In this document: positions 6,252 to 12,833 of the stretch, piece after piece
How the letters are laid out: each line of letters starts with the position of its first letter
Numbering within the stretch: the first letter of the stretch is position 1
Assembly (NCBI GenBank): GCA_946405115.1
Contig: CAMJGB010000028.1
Location: 1 to 12,833 of the forward strand
DNA from: an uncultured Clostridia bacterium
GTDB lineage: Bacteria; Bacillota; Clostridia; Saccharofermentanales; Saccharofermentanaceae
DNA length: 12,833 bases
Direction: 5' to 3'
Program-made: the position numbers and the translations under genes
The notes under the pieces: model-generated
Database searches by the model: none
Seen by the model: the letters and a program-made list of their open reading frames with translations, nothing else
Told to the model about the DNA's origin: nothing

Positions 6252-7358
6252 GTGATTAGAAGTAAATCTGACAGGCTTTATCAGTTGATTCTGATAATGT
6301 CGGCTTCTGCCGTGTTAGCAGGATGTTCCATGTTAGGAACACCCGAACAGACGGTCATAACTTCTGAGACAGTTGTTGAGACTACAGCTGCTCCTACGAA
6401 TACTCCCACACCAACACTTTCACCGACCCCGACGCCCACACCTGCACCGGAACATATCGTTGTGGATTTCCTGGGAGATCTAACTTTGGCTGATGCACTT
6501 GCTTGGAGCGGAGCACCGGGAAGTTTTGATGCAGTTGTCGGTGATGATTATGAGTATTGTTTCCAGAACTGCGCTGATTATCTTGCAGAAGATGATCTTA
6601 CATATGCTAATTTTGAAGGAACTTATGGTGATGAGACAGCATCTCATATGATTAAGGAATTTGTATTCGCAAGTGATCCTGAAACAGTTCAGATTCTTAT
6701 TAACGGCAGTATCGAAGCTGTTAACCTTTCTAATAACCATAGTTATGACTATTGGGAAGACGGACTTTTGACAACGCAACAGACTCTTGATGAAGCCGGA
6801 ATTCTTTGGAGTAACCAGCATCAGGTTGCGATTTATGAAGTAAGAGGTGTCAGAATCGGTATGTTCGGAATCGATATGATCGGTAACGGAGATACGGCTT
6901 CTACGGCTTATCCTTTGATCGATGAATTAAGAGAAGCAGGTTGCCAGATCATCATTGCTTCATGTCATTGGGGTATCGAGAGATATTACGAGCCTACATC
7001 AGATCAGGTTTATGTCGGTCATGCTCTTATTGATTACGGAGTCGATATTGTAGTCGGTGCGCATCCTCACAGATTGGAGCCCATTGAGCTTTATAACGGA
7101 AGGTACATTCTCTACAGCCTTTCGAATTTCTGTTTTGGCGGTAATACGGGATTATCTGATCCCGATACTTGCATAGTAAGATGTGAATTTGTAATGGATG
7201 AGACAAATTCATATGTTGAAGAATATAATCTTACGGTGGTTCCGTACAGTCAGACCAGTTTCGCGTCTAATGATTATTGTCCCAGGCCTTATGAATGGGA
7301 ATCAGATGATTATTACCGCGTAATGGACAGACTTAACTGGAATCAGGAAGATGAATGA
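6252..7358 (+). CDS. CapA-family (poly-gamma-glutamate synthesis type) lipoprotein
   Basis: A 368-residue extracytoplasmic lipoprotein: signal peptide, a good lipobox LAGC with Cys25, a Thr/Pro linker (about 45-66), then a CapA/PGA_cap domain with its metallophosphatase-like fold. Family motifs seen are FLGDLTL (73-79), NFEG (120-123), NLSNNHSYD (158-166), SCHWG (237-241), GAHPHRLEPIE (269-279) and LSNFCFGG (290-297). The Asp, Asn and His residues of these blocks would form the binuclear metal site. CapA proteins belong to poly-gamma-glutamate capsule systems, but none of the partner genes capB, capC or capE is nearby, so the substrate is open; cell-wall or glycan modification is equally possible. 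The start is GTG; a later ATG (about 6297) would lose most of the signal peptide. It follows the GH5 stop by two bases and precedes purE by 18. Confidence 0.85.
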   Translation: MIRSKSDRLYQLILIMSASAVLAGCSMLGTPEQTVITSETVVETTAAPTNTPTPTLSPTPTPTPAPEHIVVDFLGDLTLADALAWSGAPGSFDAVVGDDYEYCFQNCADYLAEDDLTYANFEGTYGDETASHMIKEFVFASDPETVQILINGSIEAVNLSNNHSYDYWEDGLLTTQQTLDEAGILWSNQHQVAIYEVRGVRIGMFGIDMIGNGDTASTAYPLIDELREAGCQIIIASCHWGIERYYEPTSDQVYVGHALIDYGVDIVVGAHPHRLEPIELYNGRYILYSLSNFCFGGNTGLSDPDTCIVRCEFVMDETNSYVEEYNLTVVPYSQTSFASNDYCPRPYEWESDDYYRVMDRLNWNQEDE

Positions 7359-7376
7359 TTAGGAGAAGGTGGCAAC

Positions 7377-7886
7377 ATGGCAACTAAGAAAGTACTTGTA
7401 ATCATGGGATCAGATTCTGATTTTCCCATTATGGAAGGATGCTTTAAGCTTCTTAAGAAGTTCGGTATCGATTATGAAGTTCATATCGCTTCTGCTCACA
7501 GAAGTCCCGATAAGGCTCATAAGCTTGCAAGTGAGGCAAAGGATAACGGATTCGGCGTTATTATCGGCGCAGCCGGACTTGCAGCACATCTTGCAGGTGT
7601 ACTTGCATCAAATACCATTCTTCCTGTTATCGGAGTTCCCTGTAAGGGCGGAGCTTTGAACGGTGTAGATGCACTTTATGCTACTGTTCAGATGCCTACG
7701 GGTATTCCTGTAGCTACCGTTGCTATTGATGGCGGTTCCAATGCAGCTATACTTGCTGCACAGATCCTTGCCGTAGGCGACGATGAATTGTCTTACAAGC
7801 TTTTGGAATATAAGAAAGAATTAGCGTCTTCTGTAGACACTAAGGAAGCAAAACTTCAGGAAAAGATCAAGGAGGCTGGGCTTTAA
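7377..7886 (+). CDS. purE: 5-(carboxyamino)imidazole ribonucleotide mutase
   Basis: PurE makes CAIR (4-carboxy-AIR) in de novo purine synthesis, normally from N5-CAIR formed by PurK. The 169-residue length and motifs fit: GSDSD (11-15), the SAHRSP loop with catalytic histidine H41, GAAGLAAHLAG (64-74), PVIGVP (83-88) and ALNGVDAL (93-100). The fourth motif usually reads AAHLPG; here the proline is alanine. The C-terminal 35 residues form a charged helix. AGGAGAAGG lies just upstream of the ATG. It is only 18 bases behind the CapA-family gene and one base ahead of purF, so it opens the purine cluster without a leader of its own. Without seeing whether purK exists elsewhere, direct AIR carboxylation (class II use) cannot be excluded, though the sequence looks class I. 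Confidence 0.95.
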   Translation: MATKKVLVIMGSDSDFPIMEGCFKLLKKFGIDYEVHIASAHRSPDKAHKLASEAKDNGFGVIIGAAGLAAHLAGVLASNTILPVIGVPCKGGALNGVDALYATVQMPTGIPVATVAIDGGSNAAILAAQILAVGDDELSYKLLEYKKELASSVDTKEAKLQEKIKEAGL

Positions 7887-7887
7887 T

Positions 7888-9303
7888 ATGAGCGGTATTT
7901 TCGGTGTGATCAACAGAGCAGGACTCGATGAGGGTACTGCAAGAACTGCGTACTACGGTATTTTCTCACTTCAGCACAGAGGTCAGGAAGCTGCCGGTAT
8001 TTCCGTTAACAGCAATGGCACATTCTTAGTTCATAAAAGAGACGGCATGGTTGCCGATATCTTTGATGAGATCACACTTAACGCCCTTGGCGGTACTGCT
8101 GCAATTGCTCATGCAAGAGGTGCAGACGGTATCATCGGTCCTGACGGTATCCAGCCTGTTGTCATTAAGTCCAGAGTAGGTAATATTGCATTAAGTTGCG
8201 ATTCCGTAATCCTTAATGCAGAGGAGATCAGAGAAGAACTTAAGAATCAGGGTGCAATCTTCCAGACAAGCACAGATACTGAGCTTATCCTTTCACTTTT
8301 CTCAAGAAATAGAGTTGTTACTGACAGTATTGAAGATGCACTTCTTAAGACCATGAAGGAACTTAAGGGTGTTTATTCTCTCATTATCATGACCGAAGAT
8401 AAGCTTATCGGTGTTCGTGATCCTTATGGATTGAGACCTTTGTCTCTCGGTAAGAAGGGCAATGAGTATATGTTTGCTTCTGAGAACTGCTCATTCGATG
8501 CTCTTGATGCCGAGTATGTAAGAAACCTTGAGCCCGGTGAGATTCTCTCAATCTCAAAGGATGAGGTATCAAGTGTTTACTTTAATTCTGAGATCTCTTC
8601 TGAAGAGAGAATCAAGAACGGTAAGGTTTGTATCTTCGAGTATGTTTATGTTGCAAGACCTGACTCCGTGATCGACGGTACTAACGTATTTAAGTCAAGA
8701 TATGAAGCAGGTAAGGCTCTTGCCAAGCTTCATCCCTGTGAGTGCGATCTTGTAATCGGTGCTCCTGACTCAGGTAACGCAGCAGCTTTGGGTTTTGCTG
8801 ACGGTCTCGGTGTCACATACGGCATGGGTCTTCTCAAGAACCGTTATGTAGGAAGAACATTCATTAAGAGCACTCAGGAACAAAGAGAGCTTGCTGTTAG
8901 AATGAAGTTCGCTGTTCTTAAGGAAGCAATCAAGGGCAAGAGAATCGCAATTGTTGATGACTCACTTGTAAGAGGTACAACAACAAAGCACATCATCAGA
9001 TTCCTTAAGGATAACGGTGCTTCTGAAGTTCATGTTAGACTTGCTTCTCCTGAAGTTAAGTTCCCTTGCTGCTACGGCGTAAATGCATCATCCGGAAAGG
9101 ATCTCCCTGCTACATACATGACAGTAGAGCAGATTGGTGAGATGATTGGTGCTGATTCTTTGGGTTATATAAGTCTTGATTGCCTTAAGGAAGCTTTGGG
9201 CGGACTTATCTGTGATACATGTTCTGCATGCTTCGACGGAAATTACATTGCCGGTAAGCCCGACGAATTCGAGAAGAGCGTACATCAGGTGAATAATCTA
9301 TGA
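7888..9303 (+). CDS. purF: PurF-type amidophosphoribosyltransferase with a degenerate glutaminase domain
   Basis: PurF makes 5-phosphoribosylamine from PRPP, the first committed purine step, normally with ammonia taken from glutamine by an N-terminal Cys. The 471-residue product is full-length. The PRPP loop IVDDSLVRGTT (355-365), KNRYVGRTFI (317-326) and Fe-S cysteines C248, C394 or C395, C442 and C445 place it with the B. subtilis-type Fe-S enzymes. The N-terminal domain retains QHRGQEAAG (29-37), H75/R77 and D130. However, the residue after Met is Ser (AGC) instead of the nucleophilic Cys, and the HNGN oxyanion motif is replaced by CDSV (104-107). No upstream in-frame Cys start or propeptide exists: the frame closely follows purE. 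It is predicted to use free or delivered ammonia. It is one base after purE and overlaps purN by ATGA. Confidence 0.92.
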   Translation: MSGIFGVINRAGLDEGTARTAYYGIFSLQHRGQEAAGISVNSNGTFLVHKRDGMVADIFDEITLNALGGTAAIAHARGADGIIGPDGIQPVVIKSRVGNIALSCDSVILNAEEIREELKNQGAIFQTSTDTELILSLFSRNRVVTDSIEDALLKTMKELKGVYSLIIMTEDKLIGVRDPYGLRPLSLGKKGNEYMFASENCSFDALDAEYVRNLEPGEILSISKDEVSSVYFNSEISSEERIKNGKVCIFEYVYVARPDSVIDGTNVFKSRYEAGKALAKLHPCECDLVIGAPDSGNAAALGFADGLGVTYGMGLLKNRYVGRTFIKSTQEQRELAVRMKFAVLKEAIKGKRIAIVDDSLVRGTTTKHIIRFLKDNGASEVHVRLASPEVKFPCCYGVNASSGKDLPATYMTVEQIGEMIGADSLGYISLDCLKEALGGLICDTCSACFDGNYIAGKPDEFEKSVHQVNNL

Positions 9304-9923
9304 AGATAGCAGTATTTGTTTCAGGCGGAGGCACTAACCTTCAGGCTATCATTGACCGTATCAACAGCGGTGAGCTGAAGAACGTTGAGATAGCACTTGT
9401 TATTGCTTCCAATGACAGCGCATATGCGCTCACAAGAGCTTCCGATAACGGCATTCCTTCTGTAGTTATGTCAGTCAAGTCTTACCCTTCCAGAGAAGAG
9501 TGGGACGATGCTGTTGTAGCTAAGCTTAAGGAAGTCGGTGCCGAGCTCATCGTCCTTGCAGGTTACTTGTCGCTTCTCGGCGCTAAGACTGTTAAGGAAT
9601 TCAGCAATAAGATCATCAATATTCATCCTGCCCTTATCCCGTCATTCTGCGGTAAGGGCATGTATGGTATTAAGCCTCACGAGGCTGCACTTGCAAGAGG
9701 AGTTAAGGTTTCCGGTGCTACGGTTCATCTCGTTAACGAGAATTACGATGAGGGCCCGATCCTTCTTCAAAAGTGCGTTGATATCCTGCCTGACGATACT
9801 CCCGAGGTGCTCCAGAAGCGCATAATGAAGGAGTGCGAGCAGGTAATTCTGCCGAAGGCAATAAGCCTTTTCGCAGAAGGTAAAGTAGAGATCAAAAATA
9901 ATATTGCATATGTAAAGGAATGA
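9300..9923 (+). CDS. purN: Phosphoribosylglycinamide formyltransferase
   Basis: PurN transfers a formyl group from 10-formyltetrahydrofolate to GAR to give FGAR. The 207-residue product matches the family: VSGGGTNLQA (7-16) binds the GAR phosphate, AGYLSLLG is at 87-94, and the catalytic triad is present as N107 and H109 in INIHPALIPSF and D150 in NENYDEGPI. The KGMYG-x-x-PHEAAL segment (119-131) is also conserved. The start codon overlaps the purF stop (ATGA), a coupling that keeps PurF and PurN stoichiometry linked. It needs only the folate cofactor, in contrast to formate-dependent PurT. Confidence 0.97.
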   Translation: MKIAVFVSGGGTNLQAIIDRINSGELKNVEIALVIASNDSAYALTRASDNGIPSVVMSVKSYPSREEWDDAVVAKLKEVGAELIVLAGYLSLLGAKTVKEFSNKIINIHPALIPSFCGKGMYGIKPHEAALARGVKVSGATVHLVNENYDEGPILLQKCVDILPDDTPEVLQKRIMKECEQVILPKAISLFAEGKVEIKNNIAYVKE

Positions 9924-9930
9924 AGTATCT

Positions 9931-10647
9931 ATGGAAAAGAAGAACATCTCAGAGATCTTGAAGACAAACGCATACCCTGGAAGAGGTATCGTTATCGGTA
10001 AGTCCGCTGACGGCAAGAAGGCAGTAACTGCTTACTTCATTATGGGAAGAAGCGTAAACTCCAGAAACCGTGTATTTACAGCTACAGAGGACGGCATCAA
10101 GACAGAAGCTTTTGATCCTTCAAAGCTTTCCGATCCGCACCTTATCATCTATTCACCTGTAAGAGTTCTCGGTAACAAGACAATCGTTACTAACGGTGAT
10201 CAGACTGATACAATCTACGAGCTTATGGATAAGCAGCAGACTTTCGAGATGAGTCTTAGAGGAAGAGAGTTTGAGGACGATGCTCCTAACTACACTCCCA
10301 GAATCTCCGGAATTCTCCACGTTGAGAACGGTACATTCAATTACGCAATGTCTATCTTGAAGTCTGCAGACGGCAATCCTGAGTCATGTGAGAGACACAC
10401 TTTCTCATATACAAACCCCATTGCAGGTGACGGAAGATTCATCCACACATACATGGGCGACGGCAATCCGCTCCCGAGCTTCGAGGGTGAGCCTGAGAAG
10501 ATCGGCATTGATGCAGAAGATATTGATTCTTTCACAGATATGCTCTGGACGAGCCTCAATGAGGAGAACAAGGTATCCTTGTATGTTAAGTTCATCGACA
10601 TCGCTACTGGCGAAGCTGAGACAAGAATTGTAAATAAGAACGTTTAA
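9931..10647 (+). CDS. purO: IMP cyclohydrolase, archaeal PurO type
   Basis: Closes the ring of FAICAR to give IMP, the final de novo step. The 238-residue protein carries the PurO (IMP_cyclohyd) signatures rather than those of the MGS-like PurH N-terminal domain: YPGRGIVIG (15-23) near the N-terminus, MGRSVNSRNR (38-47) and YTPRISG (121-127). PurO was first characterised in methanogenic archaea, where it replaces the cyclohydrolase half of PurH; bacterial members occur, particularly in Clostridia. It is longer than the roughly 200-residue methanogen enzyme. The gene begins seven bases after purN and is followed 13 bases later by the stand-alone AICAR transformylase, which together replace bifunctional PurH. 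No signal peptide. Function by family and context is convincing; gene symbol follows the archaeal name. Confidence 0.88.
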   Translation: MEKKNISEILKTNAYPGRGIVIGKSADGKKAVTAYFIMGRSVNSRNRVFTATEDGIKTEAFDPSKLSDPHLIIYSPVRVLGNKTIVTNGDQTDTIYELMDKQQTFEMSLRGREFEDDAPNYTPRISGILHVENGTFNYAMSILKSADGNPESCERHTFSYTNPIAGDGRFIHTYMGDGNPLPSFEGEPEKIGIDAEDIDSFTDMLWTSLNEENKVSLYVKFIDIATGEAETRIVNKNV

Positions 10648-10660
10648 GGAGTATAAAGAA

Positions 10661-11842
10661 ATGTCTAACGAAATGCAGCTTAAGTACGGTTGTAATCCCA
10701 ACCAGAAGCCCTCAAGAATCTATATGGAGAACGGTTCCGAGCTTCCTATCGAAGTTCTTAACGGCAAGCCCGGTTACATTAACCTTCTCGATGCCTTTAA
10801 CGGCTGGCAGCTTGTAAAGGAGCTTAAGAAGGCTACAGGTCTTCCTTCAGCAACTTCTTTCAAGCATGTTTCTCCTGCAGGTGCTGCAGTAGGTAAGCCC
10901 CTTTCTGAGACAGAAGCAAAGATCTATTTTGTAGATGATCTTGGTGAGCTTTCTCCGATCGCTTGCGCTTACGCAAGAGCAAGAGGCGCTGACAGAATGA
11001 GTTCTTACGGTGACTTCGTTGCTTTGTCTGATACATGTGATGCTATTACTGCTAAGATGCTCGCACGTGAGGTATCTGACGGTATCATCGCTCCTGATTA
11101 CACAGATGAGGCTCTTGAGATCCTTAAGACAAAGCGTAAGGGCACATATAACGTAATCAAGATCAATCCCGAGTACATGCCTGAGCCTATCGAGAAGAAG
11201 CAGGTATACGGTGTTACTTTCGAGCAGGGAAGAAATGAGCTTGATATCAACAATGAGCTTCTTTCCAATATCGTTACTGACAATAAGGTTATCCCTGATG
11301 ACAAGAAGATCGACCTTCTTATCTCATTGATCACATTAAAGTACACACAGAGTAATTCTGTCTGCTACGTTAAGGACGGTCAGGCAATCGGTATCGGTGC
11401 TGGTCAGCAGTCAAGAATCCACTGCACACGTCTTGCAGGTAACAAGGCTGATATTTGGTGGCTCAGACAGCATCCTAAGGTTATGGGCCTTAAGTTTGTT
11501 GATGATATCAGAAGACCAGACAGAGATAACACAATCGATGTTTATATTTCTGATGAGCACGATGATGTATTGAGAGACGGTACATGGCAGACATTGTTTA
11601 AGGAGAAGCCTGAGGTTCTTACAGATGCTGAGAAGAAGGAATGGCTTGCTAAGAATACTGACGTTGCTTTGGGTTCTGATGCATTCTTCCCGTTCGGTGA
11701 CAACATCGAGAGAGCTTACAAGAGCGGTGTTAAGTACATTGCTGAGCCCGGCGGTTCCATCAGAGATGATCATGTCATCATGACTTGCAACAAGTACGAC
11801 ATGGCTATGGCCTTCACAGGCATCAGACTCTTCCACCATTAA
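10661..11842 (+). CDS. AICAR transformylase, stand-alone (PurH C-terminal domain only)
   Basis: Formylates AICAR with 10-formyltetrahydrofolate to FAICAR. The 393-residue product corresponds to the C-terminal transformylase part of PurH; the cyclohydrolase domain is absent. It starts at the LKYGCNPNQ block (7-15), the counterpart of LRYGENPHQ in PurH. The catalytic Lys-His pair K68-H69 lies in SFKHVSPAGAA. Other conserved blocks are LKYTQSNSV (226-234), GAGQQSRIHC (246-255), SDAFFPF (339-345), AEPGGSIRDD (361-370) and the terminal TGIRLFHH. AAGGAG lies shortly before the ATG. It follows the PurO-type cyclohydrolase by 13 bases, which supplies the missing activity; that enzyme must pull this thermodynamically unfavourable step forward. 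argJ follows after 12 bases. Confidence 0.95.
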   Translation: MSNEMQLKYGCNPNQKPSRIYMENGSELPIEVLNGKPGYINLLDAFNGWQLVKELKKATGLPSATSFKHVSPAGAAVGKPLSETEAKIYFVDDLGELSPIACAYARARGADRMSSYGDFVALSDTCDAITAKMLAREVSDGIIAPDYTDEALEILKTKRKGTYNVIKINPEYMPEPIEKKQVYGVTFEQGRNELDINNELLSNIVTDNKVIPDDKKIDLLISLITLKYTQSNSVCYVKDGQAIGIGAGQQSRIHCTRLAGNKADIWWLRQHPKVMGLKFVDDIRRPDRDNTIDVYISDEHDDVLRDGTWQTLFKEKPEVLTDAEKKEWLAKNTDVALGSDAFFPFGDNIERAYKSGVKYIAEPGGSIRDDHVIMTCNKYDMAMAFTGIRLFHH

Positions 11843-11854
11843 TAAGGAGAACAT

Positions 11855-12833
11855 ATGGAAGACGCATATATAACATTGCCCAAGGGATTTAAGGCCTCGG
11901 GCGTTTCTGCAGGAATGAAGTGCAGCGATCCTGCCAACATCAATATGGACGATCCCAAGTCGTCTTACCTTGATGTAGCTTTGATCGAATCTGACACACC
12001 GGCGAATGTTGCTGGAGTTTATACATCCAATCTTGTAAAGGGACATTCACTTACAAGAACGATAGACATTGTAAACAACGGTACTAAGGTTAGAGGTATC
12101 GTGATCAACAGTAAGGTCGCTAATGCGGGTGTTGGCCAGGCAGGCGTAGATGATGCTGAGCTAATTGCAAGTAAGATCGCTGAGAAGCTCGGCTGCGACA
12201 GTAAGCAGATCATGACAGCTTCAACAGGTGTTATCGGTTCAAGACTTCCTGTAGATAAGATTACAAAGATAGTACCTGAGCTTGTTGATTCACTTTCTTC
12301 TGAAGAAGAGAGCGCACATAACTCAGAGTTTGCGATGATGACTACGGATACGGTTCCTAAGGAAGTAGCTGCTACCATCACAATGGGTGATGGCAAAGAA
12401 GTAACTATCGCAGCTCAGGCTAAGGGTTCAGGCATGATTCATCCTAACCTTGCCACAATGATCTCGGTATTTACTACTGATGCCAATATCAGCAGTGCTT
12501 TGCTTGATAAGGTTCTTCGCAATGCCGTTAAGTACACATTCAACCGTGTCAGCGTTGACGGCGATACTTCAGTATGCGATTCTGTTATCATCATGGCTAA
12601 CGGTGCTTCCGGTGCTTCCGAGATCACTGAAGGCAGTGAGGACTACGAGCTTTTCGAGCAGGCTGTTACTAAGCTTTCAGATGACATCGCGAGAATGATC
12701 GCAGCTGACGGCGAGGGCGCATCCAAATTTATCGAGATTGAAGTAACAGGTGCCAAGGACGAGTACGATGCAAAGCTCATCGTAACTTCTGTAGCAAGAT
12801 CACCTCTTGTTAAGACTGCAATGTTCGGCGAAG
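11855..12833 (+). CDS. argJ: Glutamate N-acetyltransferase / ornithine acetyltransferase, N-terminal part; 3' end outside window
   Basis: ArgJ recycles the acetyl group from N-acetylornithine to glutamate in arginine synthesis; bifunctional forms can also use acetyl-CoA. The 326 residues in view include the self-cleavage site KGSGMIHPNLATM, where the A200-T201 bond is cut to expose the Thr201 nucleophile. They also include the oxyanion pair T124-G125 in ASTGVIG, TTDTVPK (163-169), SVDGDTS (233-239) and VARSPLVKTAMFG (313-325). Several normally constant blocks differ: INSGNANACTG reads INSKVANAGVG (84-94), and VDGDTSTND reads VDGDTSVCD (234-242), so this is a divergent member. AAGGAGA at 11844-11850 supports the ATG. 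It lies 12 bases after the AICAR transformylase gene, so it appears to be in the same transcript. The family is secure; strict ArgJ function is likely but not certain. Confidence 0.85.
   Translation, partial: MEDAYITLPKGFKASGVSAGMKCSDPANINMDDPKSSYLDVALIESDTPANVAGVYTSNLVKGHSLTRTIDIVNNGTKVRGIVINSKVANAGVGQAGVDDAELIASKIAEKLGCDSKQIMTASTGVIGSRLPVDKITKIVPELVDSLSSEEESAHNSEFAMMTTDTVPKEVAATITMGDGKEVTIAAQAKGSGMIHPNLATMISVFTTDANISSALLDKVLRNAVKYTFNRVSVDGDTSVCDSVIIMANGASGASEITEGSEDYELFEQAVTKLSDDIARMIAADGEGASKFIEIEVTGAKDEYDAKLIVTSVARSPLVKTAMFGE

Noticed and set aside
7359..7376. Purine riboswitch or PurR-type leader ahead of purE
   Set aside because: Only 18 bases separate the CapA-family stop from the purE ATG, and they are occupied by the ribosome binding site.
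7860..7900. Possibility that the PurF catalytic Cys was missed because of a wrong start or an upstream propeptide
   Set aside because: The in-frame codons upstream of 7888 contain no Cys and run into the purE 3' end; the MSGIFGV terminus aligns directly with the canonical Cys-Gly-(Ile/Val)-(Phe/Val)-Gly terminus. The independent loss of HNGN argues against a sequencing error.
11411..12046. Minus-strand open frame of 211 codons across the AICAR transformylase/argJ junction
   Set aside because: It lies opposite two strongly conserved genes, has no ribosome binding site or family motif, and has a composition typical of an antisense shadow.

Overview
The window looks like chromosomal DNA of a fermentative, probably gut- or rumen-type member of the Clostridia (Bacillota). 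This rests on B. subtilis-type PurF iron-sulfur cysteines, AGGAG-type ribosome binding sites, tightly packed operons, a lipoprotein GH5 cellulase, and a pairing of PurO-type IMP cyclohydrolase with stand-alone AICAR transformylase that I recall from that group. The genus cannot be fixed from the sequence. No RNA genes, mobile elements or CRISPR arrays were seen, and no intergenic gap exceeds about 180 bases.

Layout. (1) Bases 1-2879, plus strand: an amino-sugar operon with the 3' part of glmS, complete glmM, and a GlmU-like left-handed beta-helix protein that lacks a uridylyltransferase domain. Together they point to the fructose-6-P to UDP-GlcNAc route that feeds peptidoglycan. (2) Bases 2876-4866, minus strand: an ATP-grasp gene and a HAD phosphatase gene, translationally coupled and driven by their own extended -10 promoter, plus a separate small HEAT-repeat gene with a clear intrinsic terminator. 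The HAD gene and the beta-helix gene converge so closely that their stop codons share a TTAA. (3) Bases 4867-5043: a divergent promoter region. (4) Bases 5044-7358, plus strand: two lipoprotein genes, a GH5 endoglucanase and a CapA-family protein, both with Thr/Pro/Glu-rich linkers for display outside the membrane. (5) Bases 7377-12833, plus strand: purE, purF, purN, a PurO-type IMP cyclohydrolase gene, a stand-alone AICAR transformylase gene and the 5' part of argJ, with gaps of 1-18 bases or 4-base overlaps. No leader, riboswitch or obvious promoter separates this cluster from the lipoprotein genes.

The purine genes cover the first committed step (PurF), GAR formylation (PurN), the N5-CAIR/CAIR step (PurE) and the last two steps to IMP. 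The purine genes C, D, L/Q/S and M are not in view and must lie elsewhere if the pathway is complete. The most striking observation is the PurF. Its phosphoribosyltransferase half and Fe-S ligands look intact, but the glutaminase half has lost both the N-terminal catalytic cysteine (Ser instead) and the HNGN oxyanion-hole motif (CDSV instead). It is therefore predicted to be unable to use glutamine. Other points of interest are the uridylyltransferase-less GlmU-like protein, the orphan ATP-grasp/HAD pair, and a divergent ArgJ at the end of the purine cluster.
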